Made by a program: the position numbers and the translations under genes
Notes under the pieces: generated by a model
The model's input: the letters and a program-made list of their open reading frames with translations, nothing else
The model's database searches: none
What the model was told of the DNA's origin: nothing
Source: Prevotella sp.
GTDB lineage: Bacteria; Bacteroidota; Bacteroidia; Bacteroidales; Bacteroidaceae
DNA: 64,000 nt
Reading direction: 5' to 3'
Assembly: GCA_017413085.1 (NCBI GenBank)
Contig: JAFPVC010000022.1
Span: 1-64,000 of the forward strand
Part shown: in pieces, positions 17,963 to 25,902 of the stretch
How positions within the stretch are numbered: position 1 is the first letter of the stretch
Layout of the letters: each line of letters starts with the position of its first letter

Positions 17963-18689
17963 ACTTTCTGAACCAACCGTCAAGGCGCAGGCGCATCACT
18001 CCAAAGAATGCTTCGCCAAATATGCCGCCGCTCATCTTGCTGGTGCCTTCACGACGGTTCACAAAGATAACGGGCACCTCCTTCAACTTGAAGCCTATCT
18101 TATAGGCTGTATACTTCATTTCTATCTGGAAGGCATAGCCTTTGAAGCGTATCTTGTCCAGTTCTATTGTCTCAAGCACACGCCGGCGGTAGCATTTGAA
18201 ACCGGCCGTAGTATCATGGACATTGAAGCCTGTAACAAACCTCACGTATTTTGATGCGAAATACGACATCAGTACACGGCCTATGGGCCAGTTCACCACA
18301 TTCACCCCACTGACGTAGCGTGAACCTATAGCCACATCATAACCCTCGTCTGCGCAAGCACTATACAGACGCGGCACATCGTTAGGATCGTGGCTGAAGT
18401 CGGCATCCATCTCAAACACATATTCATAGTCGTGCTCCAAAGCCCACTTGAATCCCATGATATAAGCAGTGCCGAGACCGAGTTTGCCCTCACGCTCTAG
18501 AATGAAGAGCCTGTCGCCAAACTCCTTACTAATCAAGCCATGCACAATCTCAGCCGTTCCGTCTGGTGAGCCATCGTCAATCACCAGAATATGAAAAGCC
18601 TTCTCAAGCGAGAATATAGCACGAATGATTTTCTCGATATTCTCTTTCTCGTTGTATGTGGGTATAATAATTATGCTGTCGCTCTGCAT
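17943..18689 (-). CDS. GT2 polyprenyl-phosphate mannosyltransferase-like glycosyltransferase
   Basis: A 248-residue GT-A enzyme resembling dolichol/polyprenyl-phosphate mannose synthase, which would transfer a hexose from a nucleotide sugar to a lipid phosphate at the inner membrane. Motifs: PTYNEKENIE (10-19), IDDGSPDGT (37-45), the metal-binding MDADFSHDP (94-102) and RREGTSKMSGG in the C-terminal part. There is no C-terminal membrane domain, so it is the single-domain form. The C-terminus lies in a 25-bp repeat. A -7 box (TAATTTTG, 18757-18764 minus) lies about 70 bp upstream. Confidence 0.88.
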   Translation of the reverse strand: MQSDSIIIIPTYNEKENIEKIIRAIFSLEKAFHILVIDDGSPDGTAEIVHGLISKEFGDRLFILEREGKLGLGTAYIMGFKWALEHDYEYVFEMDADFSHDPNDVPRLYSACADEGYDVAIGSRYVSGVNVVNWPIGRVLMSYFASKYVRFVTGFNVHDTTAGFKCYRRRVLETIELDKIRFKGYAFQIEMKYTAYKIGFKLKEVPVIFVNRREGTSKMSGGIFGEAFFGVMRLRLDGWFRKYPKIAV

Positions 18690-18836
18690 TTCTCCATTTA
18701 TTATGGTTTCATCTCCGGACTATTCCCGAGAAGTTGCTTCATTTCTTTCAGCGTTGCAAAATTACATAAAAAAAATGAAAAAAGCGTCGTTACCTCATAA
18801 AAAAGTGAGACAACAACACTTTGTTATATAACATTG

Positions 18837-18918
18837 TGCCCAGAACGGGACTCGAACCCGTACACCGTGAAGTATTGGTGTTTGAGACCAACGCGTCTAC
18901 CAATTCCGCCATCTGGGC
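18837..18918 (-). tRNA. tRNA-Leu (CAA)
   Basis: The minus strand folds as a class II tRNA: acceptor GCCCAGA pairs with TCTGGGC, D-arm with TTGGTAGACGC, anticodon stem TTGGT/ACCAA with loop CTCAAAC (anticodon CAA, reading UUG), a short variable arm, and a T-arm with GGGTTCGAGTCCC. Discriminator is A. The CCA end is not encoded. A promoter lies at 19021-19051, giving a 5' leader of about 95 nt. Confidence 0.95.
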
Positions 18919-18924
18919 AAATAA

Positions 18925-19021
18925 GGTCGCTTTAGCGAATTTGCGAGTGCTTCTTCGTACGAAGCATATAATGAGTGTCTGCGCAGCAGGCTCATGGTCG
19001 CTTTAGCGAATTTGCGAGTGC
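18925..19021. repeat. 26-bp direct repeat bracketing hairpins in the tRNA leader
   Basis: 18925-18950 and 18996-19021 are identical (start GGTCGCTTTAGCGAATTTGC). Each holds the hairpin TCGCT-TT-AGCGA. Between them are the palindrome CTTCGTACGAAG (18953-18964) and a stem ATGAG/CTCAT around CTGCGCAG. Confidence 0.8.
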
Positions 19022-19051
19022 AAAGGTAGTTATTTTTTTTCAAATAACAAA
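19021..19051 (-). promoter_or_regulatory. Promoter of tRNA-Leu
   Basis: Minus-strand TTTG (19048-19051), 19-bp spacer, TACCTTTG (19021-19028). Confidence 0.75.
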
Positions 19052-19076
19052 ATATTCTATCGCTTTTTTTCTTCTT

Positions 19077-19660
19077 CTACCACAAAATATCCTCTTGTGT
19101 GACATCTTCCGAGAAAATTGGCTTGTCAGTTTTCTGTTCTTTCTCATAGAAATGCACCGCAGAGTCATTCATCTTCGGATGCGATACAGCAAGCATTCGT
19201 CTTACCTCTGACGTAGCCCATATCATCGGGCCGTAACCATGAGTGGCCATTCTGTGAACAGGTCTGTAAGCATAGAAGGCAGGATCAAATCCCATACCCG
19301 TGCCTACGCACGTTCCCTCTACCTGGCCCTGTTCGTCATGGCAAATGTTCGTGTTTCAGCATTATCAGAACTGAGACATGCGGCATAGAGCACACCTGCC
19401 TCATAACTTGTAAGACGGAAACTGCCCTTGGGCAAACGATTATCCTGTGGTTTCCACGGCATAGCCGTATCAAGGTATCTCACTACCCTATTCTCCACTG
19501 CTGACAATTCATCAGTCGACGGTACACCATACGGAGTAGAATACTGCGGCTGCATAAGATGCAACGGAGTATTCTGGTCGTTAACCTCCTGTGCACTGAG
19601 CGACAGCGTAGCCGCCATGCCTCCAGTTAACAATAGTGATTTGAAGATACCTATGCGCAT
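19077..19660 (-). pseudogene. GH105 unsaturated glucuronyl hydrolase, internally deleted
   Basis: The N-terminal part (from ATG 19660, MRIGIFKSLLLTGG, signal peptide) matches the start of the intact GH105 at 57438-58841 (NTPLHLMQP, YGVP, FRLTSYE). The C-terminal part (DEQGQVEGTCVGTGMGFDPA to the stop at 19077) matches its end (DKGQVENVCVGTGMGFD, AVHFY). About 280 internal residues, including the catalytic region, are missing and the two parts are in different frames, joined near 19330. It is therefore a non-functional remnant. It starts 20 bp after trxB, so it was or is the last gene of that transcript. Confidence 0.85.
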
Positions 19661-19680
19661 AACCACATTCCTATTAATTC

Positions 19681-20637
19681 TCAATTATCAAGCGTCATCA
19701 GATATTTCTCCGCATCAAGCGCAGCACGACATCCTGAGCCTGCTGCCACTACAGCCTGACGATATACAGAATCACACACGTCACCAGCGGCAAAAACGCC
19801 CGGCAATATCGAACCGTCGGCTGCATACACCTGCTGCGAACGCCCGTCGGTATAAACATACCCTCCTTCTTCGAGCTTCACATCATCCTTTATGAATTCT
19901 GTTACAGGCGTATGTCCTATAGCAAGGAACAGTCCATCAATGGCTACGTCATAGTTTGTCTCATCAGCCTCACCCTTGCGCTTCACCACGTGCATACCCT
20001 CCACGCCATTCTCTCCAAACAGTCCGGTGACGTTATGCTCAAACAGTATCTCAATATTCTCTGTCTGCTTGACACGCTGCTGCATGATGTCTGACGCACG
20101 CAGGTAGTTCTTGCGAACCACGAGATAGACCTTGCTGCAAAGTCCTGCAAGATACAGGGCATCTTCACATGCAGTATCACCACCGCCAACGACAGCCGTC
20201 ACTTTCTTACGATAGAAGAAGCCATCGCAGGTGGCGCAAGCACTGACACCTTGACCAGCATACTTGCGCTCATCATCCAAGCCAAGGTATTTTGCCTTCG
20301 CACCCGTGGCAATGATAATGCTGTCAGCTGTCAGGGCAACCTCACCGTCAATGCTAACCTGATACGGCCGTGCTGAGAAATCAATTCCCGTTACCTCGCC
20401 GTCACGCATCTCCGTTCCGAAGCGCTCTGCCTGTTCACGCAGTTCCATCATCATCTGGTTAGCATCCACGCCCTGCGGATAGCCTGGAAAATTCTCCACC
20501 TCAGTGGTCTGCGTCAGCTGACCGCCCATCTGCAATCCTGCATACAGCACAGGAGCGAGGTTAGCCCTGCCGGCATATATGGCAGCCGTATAACCAGCCG
20601 GGCCACTGCCTATTATCAAACATTTAGTGTGTGTCAT
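19681..20637 (-). CDS. trxB: Thioredoxin-disulfide reductase
   Basis: A 318-residue flavoenzyme reducing thioredoxin with NADPH. FAD-binding GSGPAGYTAA (10-19), redox-active CATC (134-137, SACATCDGF), NADPH-binding GGGDTA (151-156) and the C-terminal AAGDVCD motif are all present. Length is normal. The start overlaps the upstream stop as TAATG, so translation is probably coupled to the peroxidase-like gene. Confidence 0.97.
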   Translation of the reverse strand: MTHTKCLIIGSGPAGYTAAIYAGRANLAPVLYAGLQMGGQLTQTTEVENFPGYPQGVDANQMMMELREQAERFGTEMRDGEVTGIDFSARPYQVSIDGEVALTADSIIIATGAKAKYLGLDDERKYAGQGVSACATCDGFFYRKKVTAVVGGGDTACEDALYLAGLCSKVYLVVRKNYLRASDIMQQRVKQTENIEILFEHNVTGLFGENGVEGMHVVKRKGEADETNYDVAIDGLFLAIGHTPVTEFIKDDVKLEEGGYVYTDGRSQQVYAADGSILPGVFAAGDVCDSVYRQAVVAAGSGCRAALDAEKYLMTLDN

Positions 20638-21101
20638 TACAACATTTCCTTTATTTTCTCCTCAATCTCACTTATTGGGGTCTTGGCATCATAACGCGCC
20701 ACCACCTTGCCAATCTTGTTTACGAGGAACTTGGTAAAGTCTTCTGTCACGTCACCCGGGAATTTCTCAGTCAGATACTTATACAATGGGTCAGCATCAG
20801 CACCGCTGACCTTTATCTTCTTGAAGCGCGGAAACTCCGTGTTATAAGTATCCTTACAGAACTGGTGCACCATTTCATCAGTACCCGGACACGACTTCGT
20901 GGGCTGGTTGCTCGGGAAGTCGAGCACTGCGAATCCCTGCGGATGATATTTCTCATATAAAGCCTCAAGGTCAGCATACTGTGGTGTATGCTCGCTCTTT
21001 ATGGCAGTGTTTACAATAAGTACTACCTCGTTGGCATAGCCGCTCAGCGGCACGTTGTTTCCCTTACGGTCCTTAACCGTGATTTCGTTTATTGAGTTCA
21101 T
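20637..21101 (-). CDS. Glutathione-peroxidase-fold protein lacking the catalytic tetrad
   Basis: A 154-residue protein that aligns along its length with GPx/BtuE-type peroxidases: VLIVNTA, TPQYADLEALYEKY, GFAVLDFPSNQ, CPGTDEMVHQFC, FPRFKKIKVSGADADPLYKY, FTKFLV. The peroxidatic Cys expected in the NTAxKCGxTPQY motif is Ser36 (NTAIKSEHTPQY). The Trp and Asn of the usual tetrad (WNF) are Glu120 and Asp121 (EDF). The CNQ cysteine is Ser64; only Gln66 remains. Two other cysteines, Cys71 and Cys82, persist. Classical peroxidase activity is therefore doubtful. It lies 6 bp after the carboxyltransferase gene and overlaps trxB, which argues for a retained redox-related role. Confidence 0.8.
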   Translation of the reverse strand: MNSINEITVKDRKGNNVPLSGYANEVVLIVNTAIKSEHTPQYADLEALYEKYHPQGFAVLDFPSNQPTKSCPGTDEMVHQFCKDTYNTEFPRFKKIKVSGADADPLYKYLTEKFPGDVTEDFTKFLVNKIGKVVARYDAKTPISEIEEKIKEML

Positions 21102-21107
21102 TTTTTA

Positions 21108-22550
21108 TTATAATGGTATATTGCCATGTTTCTTCGGTGGATTGCTCTGATTCTTGTTGCGCGACATCTCAAGAGCCTGAATGATGCGTATGCGGGTGTC
21201 GCATGGCGAGATAATCTCGTCGATATAACCCAGACGCGCTGCCGGCAACGGATTGGCGAATTTCTCGCGATACTCCTTGGTGCGCTCTGCACGCTCCTCT
21301 GGTGTAGCCTTGCGATACAGTATATTGCATGCACCCTCTGCGCCCATCACGGCAATCTCCGCCGTAGGATAAGCCAGATTAACATCGGCACCGATACACT
21401 TTGAGTTCATAACGATATACGCACCGCCGTAGGCCTTGCGCGTAATAAGCGTAATCTTCGGTACAGTAGCCTCGGCAAACGCATATACGATTTTTGCACC
21501 GTGACGTATGATGCCGTTGTGTTCCTGCTGCACGCCCGGCATATATCCCGGCACGTCCTCAATTGCCACGATAGGAATATTGAAGCAGTCGCAGAAGCGA
21601 ATAAAGCGCGCCGCCTTGTCTGAAGCGTCAATGTCGAGTGCACCGGCAAGGAAGTTTGGCTGGTTAGCCACAAAGCCCACCGTGCGGCCAGCCATGCGGC
21701 CGAAACCTACAACCATGTTCTTTGCCCATTCCGACTGTACCTCAAAGAAATACTGCTGGTCGCAGATTGGCTCTATAATATCGTGAATATCGTATGGCAG
21801 GTTAGGATCCTCTGGCACTACGTTGTCAAGTTCATGGCATACGCGTGTAACCTCGTCGGTCACGGGAAGTACTGGTGCATCCTCCATGTTATTAGAAGGA
21901 ATAAAGCCTATCAGCTCACGTATTGTCATGAGCGTCTCCTCATCATCCTCACAGATGAAGTGGCTGACGCCGCTGACAGAGTTGTGTGTCACGGCACCGC
22001 CGAGTGTTTCCTTATCCACATCCTCGTTAGTCACAGCCTTCACCACGTTCGGGCCTGTAACGAACATCTGGCTCTGCTCCTTCACCATCAAGATGAAGTC
22101 TGTGAGTGCTGGTGAATAGCACGAACCGCCGGCGCAGGGTCCCATGATGGCACTTATCTGAGGTATTACTCCGCTGGCCATTACGTTGCGGCGGAAGATG
22201 TGTGCGAAACCTGTCAGTGACTCCACACCCTCCTGTATGCGTGCACCGCCCGAGTCATTAAGACCGATAATCGGCGCACCATTCTTCAGTGCAAGATCCT
22301 GCACCTTTGCTATTTTCTGTGCGTTGGCGGCACTGAGCGAACCTCCCAGTATGCCGAAATCGAAAGCATAAACGAACACTATGCGGCCGTCTATCTTGCC
22401 ATATCCTGAAATGACGCCGTCGCCCTCATACTGCTTCTTCTCCATGCCGAAGTCGGTGCAACGGTGTACTACGTGCTTATCCATCTCGACGAACGTACCA
22501 GCGTCGAGCAGTTTCTCTATTCTTTCTTTTGCTGTCAGTTTATTTGCCAT
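21108..22550 (-). CDS. Acyl-CoA carboxylase carboxyltransferase subunit (propionyl-CoA type)
   Basis: A 480-residue biotin-dependent carboxyltransferase of the PccB/MmdA family, which moves CO2 between carboxybiotin and an acyl-CoA. It has the two crotonase-like halves and family motifs such as FGILGGSLS, NDSGGARIQEG, GPCAGGSCYSPALTDF, and the second-half PGYMPG and RKAYGGAYIVMNS. It is preceded by biotin carrier and biotin carboxylase genes with gaps of 9 and 100 bp. The presence of a biotin carboxylase and absence of an OadB-like membrane pump favour an ATP-driven carboxylase, probably propionyl-CoA to methylmalonyl-CoA, over a sodium-pumping decarboxylase. Confidence 0.88.
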   Translation of the reverse strand: MANKLTAKERIEKLLDAGTFVEMDKHVVHRCTDFGMEKKQYEGDGVISGYGKIDGRIVFVYAFDFGILGGSLSAANAQKIAKVQDLALKNGAPIIGLNDSGGARIQEGVESLTGFAHIFRRNVMASGVIPQISAIMGPCAGGSCYSPALTDFILMVKEQSQMFVTGPNVVKAVTNEDVDKETLGGAVTHNSVSGVSHFICEDDEETLMTIRELIGFIPSNNMEDAPVLPVTDEVTRVCHELDNVVPEDPNLPYDIHDIIEPICDQQYFFEVQSEWAKNMVVGFGRMAGRTVGFVANQPNFLAGALDIDASDKAARFIRFCDCFNIPIVAIEDVPGYMPGVQQEHNGIIRHGAKIVYAFAEATVPKITLITRKAYGGAYIVMNSKCIGADVNLAYPTAEIAVMGAEGACNILYRKATPEERAERTKEYREKFANPLPAARLGYIDEIISPCDTRIRIIQALEMSRNKNQSNPPKKHGNIPL

Positions 22551-22559
22551 AATTGCCTA

Positions 22560-23069
22560 TTATCCTAATTTAAGTTTTACAAGCACCTGCTCTGCACTCA
22601 CTGTGTCGCCATCGTGCGCAAGTACCTCTGCCACCTCACATGCAGCACTCACCTTATAGTTTGACTGCATTTTCATGGCTTCCATCGTAAAGAGCGTGTC
22701 GCCCTCCTCAAACTTGTCACCCGGCTTGCAATACATCTTCACTATCTTGCATGGCATAGGAGCAGTGATGATGTCAGCCTGAACTCCCACGCTCTTATGC
22801 TTGCGCATCTTCATGTACTTGGCCTGCGAATCAAGCATGTCAATCTGATAGTTTGAATAGTTCAGGTTGACATTATAATGCTTGCCACCCTCGCCCTTCA
22901 CATACTCGGCATTGTATGAGTTGCCGTTGTACAGCAGCGAGCACGTGCCGTTTTGCAGCATAGCCACGTCAAGGTCGTACACCTGACCGTCAATATCTAT
23001 GCTCACCTTGTTGCCATTCTTGTTCAACAGGGTTACGTCAAATGTCTTATTTCCTAATTGTATATCCAT
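22560..23069 (-). CDS. Biotin carboxyl carrier protein of the acyl-CoA carboxylase
   Basis: A 169-residue carrier. Residues 98-169 form a biotinyl domain with APMPCKIVKMYCKPGD and the biotinylation motif EAMKM, Lys133 being the attachment site. Residues 1-95 are a separate N-terminal region, probably for docking, as in Bacteroidetes carriers. It shuttles carboxybiotin between the flanking biotin carboxylase and carboxyltransferase. Confidence 0.92.
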   Translation of the reverse strand: MDIQLGNKTFDVTLLNKNGNKVSIDIDGQVYDLDVAMLQNGTCSLLYNGNSYNAEYVKGEGGKHYNVNLNYSNYQIDMLDSQAKYMKMRKHKSVGVQADIITAPMPCKIVKMYCKPGDKFEEGDTLFTMEAMKMQSNYKVSAACEVAEVLAHDGDTVSAEQVLVKLKLG

Positions 23070-23081
23070 CGTTTGAAAATT

Positions 23082-23167
23082 TAAGAATTAAAGGATTGAA
23101 GAGTTGAAGTTTTTACCGCATGGTAACTTCAATTTTTCAATTTTTCCATCCTTCAATTTTTCCATCC
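23082..23167. repeat. ATTGAAG array folded around a TTACCGCATGGTAA core
   Basis: ATTAAAGGATTGAAGAGTTG on the left and complementary CTTCAATTTTTC-like units on the right, centred on TTACCGCATGGTAA (23115-23128). The same 14-mer occurs in the flanks of the AAA/PD-(D/E)XK gene. Confidence 0.7.
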
Positions 23168-23169
23168 TA

Positions 23170-24693
23170 CTACACTCTCAGCACACCCTTCTGCAATCCG
23201 AAGGCACGCCAGCGGCTCAGTGCTCCGTTAGGCTTCTGGTCGGCCTTAGGCTGTGCTCCGGCATTCTCCTCTATATTCATCAGATAGTCCATGTAGGCTG
23301 CAATGACGGCCATCATCTCAGAGTCGTTCTTGAATCCCGAACGCGGGCGCAGACGCTCCTCGTTGCGCTCTATGAAATAGGTGTTGTAGTCACCATTCTT
23401 GAAGTCAGGCACGTCGATGATGCGGCGCAGGTAACGGATATTGGTAGTCAAGCCTGTTATCTTGTACTCATACAACACGCGGCGCATGCGCTCTATGGCA
23501 TACTCGCGCGTGGTGGCCCACACGATGAGTTTGCCTATCATCGGGTCGTAATGCACAGGTATCTCATAGCCCTCGTATACGTAAGAATCGATGCGCGTGC
23601 CTATTCCGTGTGGTTCCTGCAACTGCTGTATCATTCCAGGCGACGGCATGAAGTTGTGCTCCGTGTCTTCTGCACATATACGGCACTCTATTGCATGGCC
23701 ATACTGCGAGAGGTCTTCCTGCTTGTAGCGCAGCGGTTCGCCTGCCGCAATGCGTATCTGCTCCTTCACGAGGTCTACGCCCACAACCTCCTCTGTAATT
23801 GGATGCTCCACCTGCAAACGGGTGTTCATCTCAAGGAAGTAGAAGTTGTGGTATTTGTCCACGAGGAACTCAATGGTTCCAGCGCCCACGTAACCCACGG
23901 CCTTGGCTGCTGCCACGGCCTTGGCTCCCATCTCATGGCGCAGTTCATCGCCAATGAATGGCGACGGCGTCTCCTCTACGATTTTCTGGTGGCGGCGCTG
24001 CACGCTGCACTCACGGTCATACAGGTGAACTACGTCGCCGTAGGTGTCGCCCAGTATTTGGAACTCAATATGGTGTGGTTCCTCTACGAATTTCTCTATA
24101 TACACGGTGTCGTCGCCGAAGCCTGACATGGCCTCGCTCTTGGCAGCCTCATACATCTCTACGACGTCTTCCTCGCGGGTAATGAGACGCATGCCCTTGC
24201 CTCCGCCGCCCATTGATGCCTTCAGCATCACCGGGAATCCTATTTCCTTGGCCACGCGCACTGCCTCATCAGCCGACTTAAGCGGTTCCTCCGTGCCAGG
24301 CACAACCGGCACTCCAGCCTCTATCATTTTCTTTCTCGCACTGATTTTGTCGCCCATTGCATCCATCGTCTCTGGACGGGGGCCGATGAAGATGAACCCT
24401 TCAGCCTCACAACGGCGGGCGAACCCTGAATTCTCAGAGAGGAAGCCGTAACCGGGGTGTATTGCATCCACATTGTGTTTGTGGGCTGCTTCGATAATAT
24501 GGTCAATGTTAAGATAACTGTCTATGCTTGCCGCAGGACCTATGCACTCTGCCTCATCGGCAAACAGTACGTGGCGTGAGAGACGGTCGGCCTCGCTGTA
24601 AACTGCCACTGAACGGATACCCATCTCGTAGCAACTGCGCATCACGCGGATGGCAATCTCGCCACGGTTGGCCACCAGAATTTTTCGTATCAT
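23170..24693 (-). CDS. accC: Biotin carboxylase subunit
   Basis: A 507-residue ATP-grasp enzyme that carboxylates the biotin carrier with ATP and bicarbonate. It starts ILVANRGEIAIRVMRSCYEM, has the Gly-rich loop GGGGKGMR, the metal-binding EMNTRLQVEHP motif and the C-terminal lid. The start is placed at 24693 (MIRKILVANRG); an ATG at 24720 would lie only a few bases after the predicted transcription start. A C-terminal tail of about 50 residues beyond the usual AccC end is unexplained. First gene of an apparent five-gene operon ending in trxB. Confidence 0.93.
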   Translation of the reverse strand: MIRKILVANRGEIAIRVMRSCYEMGIRSVAVYSEADRLSRHVLFADEAECIGPAASIDSYLNIDHIIEAAHKHNVDAIHPGYGFLSENSGFARRCEAEGFIFIGPRPETMDAMGDKISARKKMIEAGVPVVPGTEEPLKSADEAVRVAKEIGFPVMLKASMGGGGKGMRLITREEDVVEMYEAAKSEAMSGFGDDTVYIEKFVEEPHHIEFQILGDTYGDVVHLYDRECSVQRRHQKIVEETPSPFIGDELRHEMGAKAVAAAKAVGYVGAGTIEFLVDKYHNFYFLEMNTRLQVEHPITEEVVGVDLVKEQIRIAAGEPLRYKQEDLSQYGHAIECRICAEDTEHNFMPSPGMIQQLQEPHGIGTRIDSYVYEGYEIPVHYDPMIGKLIVWATTREYAIERMRRVLYEYKITGLTTNIRYLRRIIDVPDFKNGDYNTYFIERNEERLRPRSGFKNDSEMMAVIAAYMDYLMNIEENAGAQPKADQKPNGALSRWRAFGLQKGVLRV

Positions 24694-24728
24694 TCTAACG
24701 TGTTTATTTTCTTTTTCCATTTGATGTG

Positions 24729-24759
24729 CAAAGTTACAACATTTTTCTGAATTGACAAA
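24729..24759 (-). promoter_or_regulatory. Promoter of the carboxylase-trxB operon
   Basis: Minus-strand TTTG (24756-24759), 19-bp spacer, TAACTTTG (24729-24736). Confidence 0.8.
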
Positions 24760-24775
24760 ATCTTTATAAAAATAA

Positions 24776-24819
24776 AATAAGGAGTAGAAATTCTGTTTCT
24801 CGGCTTTTTACTCCTTATT
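24776..24819. other. Hairpin between divergent promoters
   Basis: Perfect 11-bp arms AATAAGGAGTA / TACTCCTTATT with a 22-base loop, located between two divergent promoters. Could be an insulator or a relic. Confidence 0.45.
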
Positions 24820-24859
24820 ATATTAGCATGAGTTCGATGAAACTTAACTATTTGAAAAA

Positions 24860-24891
24860 TTTGGCAGTCAGCAGATTTATTAGTAATTTTG
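24860..24891 (+). promoter_or_regulatory. Promoter of the AT-rich lipoprotein pair
   Basis: TTTG (24860-24863), 20-bp spacer, TAATTTTG (24884-24891). Confidence 0.75.
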
Positions 24892-24944
24892 CATCCGTTT
24901 TGCCGAAACTTTATAATTAATTTCAAAGGTTTATACTATAATAA

Positions 24945-25316
24945 ATGAAGAGTAAAAGATTATTAAATATCGCTGTATTATCCTTGTGCTCTATACTTAC
25001 ATCGTGTGGAGTCTTCTATATTGATTTAGGCAACAAATATGCATGGTTGGAGGATAGAGTAATTTATAAAATAAGTAAAGAAACAGAAAATTGCCTTTAT
25101 GGTAATGTAATAATCCGTCCACAGGTTTTAAATTATGACTATGACGACCAATATATCATTGTTTATCAAGTTTACGACGGTAGTGATTATTATGATATCT
25201 CAGCCAAACAAGACAAGGCAGAACTACTCTATCTTGGAGGAGACTATCTAACTTATAAGAATACAGGTATGGACATAAGGGACCACCTTAACCTAAGATA
25301 TTCATATAAATGGTAA
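24945..25316 (+). CDS. Small lipoprotein of unknown function
   Basis: A 123-residue protein with a lipoprotein signal: positively charged start, hydrophobic core and lipobox LTSC with Cys21. The mature part is rich in Tyr and Asp (YDYDDQYIIVYQVYDGSDYY). No family recognised. The gene is clearly more AT-rich than its neighbours and sits 4 bp before a membrane-protein gene, so the two probably form a unit acquired by transfer. Confidence 0.65.
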   Translation: MKSKRLLNIAVLSLCSILTSCGVFYIDLGNKYAWLEDRVIYKISKETENCLYGNVIIRPQVLNYDYDDQYIIVYQVYDGSDYYDISAKQDKAELLYLGGDYLTYKNTGMDIRDHLNLRYSYKW

Positions 25317-25320
25317 GATT

Positions 25321-25755
25321 ATGAGATTTCTTGACTATATGTTCTATCGTTTGTATATTTTTGCGAAGAAGAACAAGGAGGCTCCTGTTGCAACGGCGGC
25401 ATTAGGCATAGCTGGATTTTTAATAGCTGCGCTTCCTATTGTTTGGATTGAAATACCTTATTTGTTATTCGGTTGGATGCCAGAAAACACTAAAGCAGAC
25501 AGAAAGATTGCCGCTGCAATAGTAACTGCTATTATTTTTTTCTGCGTTTATTTTCGGTATAAGCCGAGAGAAAAAGAAATTGTAAAAAGATATGAGCACT
25601 CCAAATACAACGAAAAAATACCATTTTTTGTTTTTCCACTGGCGACATTTGTTGTTTTTTTAATTGGAATATTAGAGATTATCCTTTGTGATAAGATTGA
25701 AGAATATGGACTATACAAAGTAATACGCAATTGGTTCTTAGGACTATTTCAATAA
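25321..25755 (+). CDS. Small membrane protein of unknown function
   Basis: A 144-residue protein with three hydrophobic segments (about 22-52, 64-80 and 100-122). No recognised domain. AT-rich like the lipoprotein just upstream; a strong terminator follows, closing the two-gene unit. Confidence 0.6.
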   Translation: MRFLDYMFYRLYIFAKKNKEAPVATAALGIAGFLIAALPIVWIEIPYLLFGWMPENTKADRKIAAAIVTAIIFFCVYFRYKPREKEIVKRYEHSKYNEKIPFFVFPLATFVVFLIGILEIILCDKIEEYGLYKVIRNWFLGLFQ

Positions 25756-25766
25756 ATAAACAATAT

Positions 25767-25801
25767 CCAGCCCCACAGCCATTAAAATACTGTGGGGCTG
25801 G
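25767..25801 (+). terminator. Intrinsic terminator of the AT-rich pair
   Basis: Perfect 12-bp GC-rich stem CCAGCCCCACAG and complement, 11-base loop, followed by a T-rich tract. Confidence 0.9.
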
Positions 25802-25902
25802 TTTGTTTTTATTGTTTCTGTAAATACTATTTCCTTGACAACAACGTTTTTAATAATGGAAAAACTTTTGCAATACATATTATTTCAAGACAAAATTAAA
25901 AT

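Noticed and set aside
23104..24126. 340-codon plus-strand frame opposite the biotin carboxylase
   Set aside because: Long only because of codon bias on the other strand; starts in the low-complexity array and has no domain.
21108..24693. Sodium-pumping methylmalonyl-CoA decarboxylase operon
   Set aside because: A biotin carboxylase is present and no OadB/MmdB membrane subunit is nearby, so an ATP-driven carboxylase fits better.
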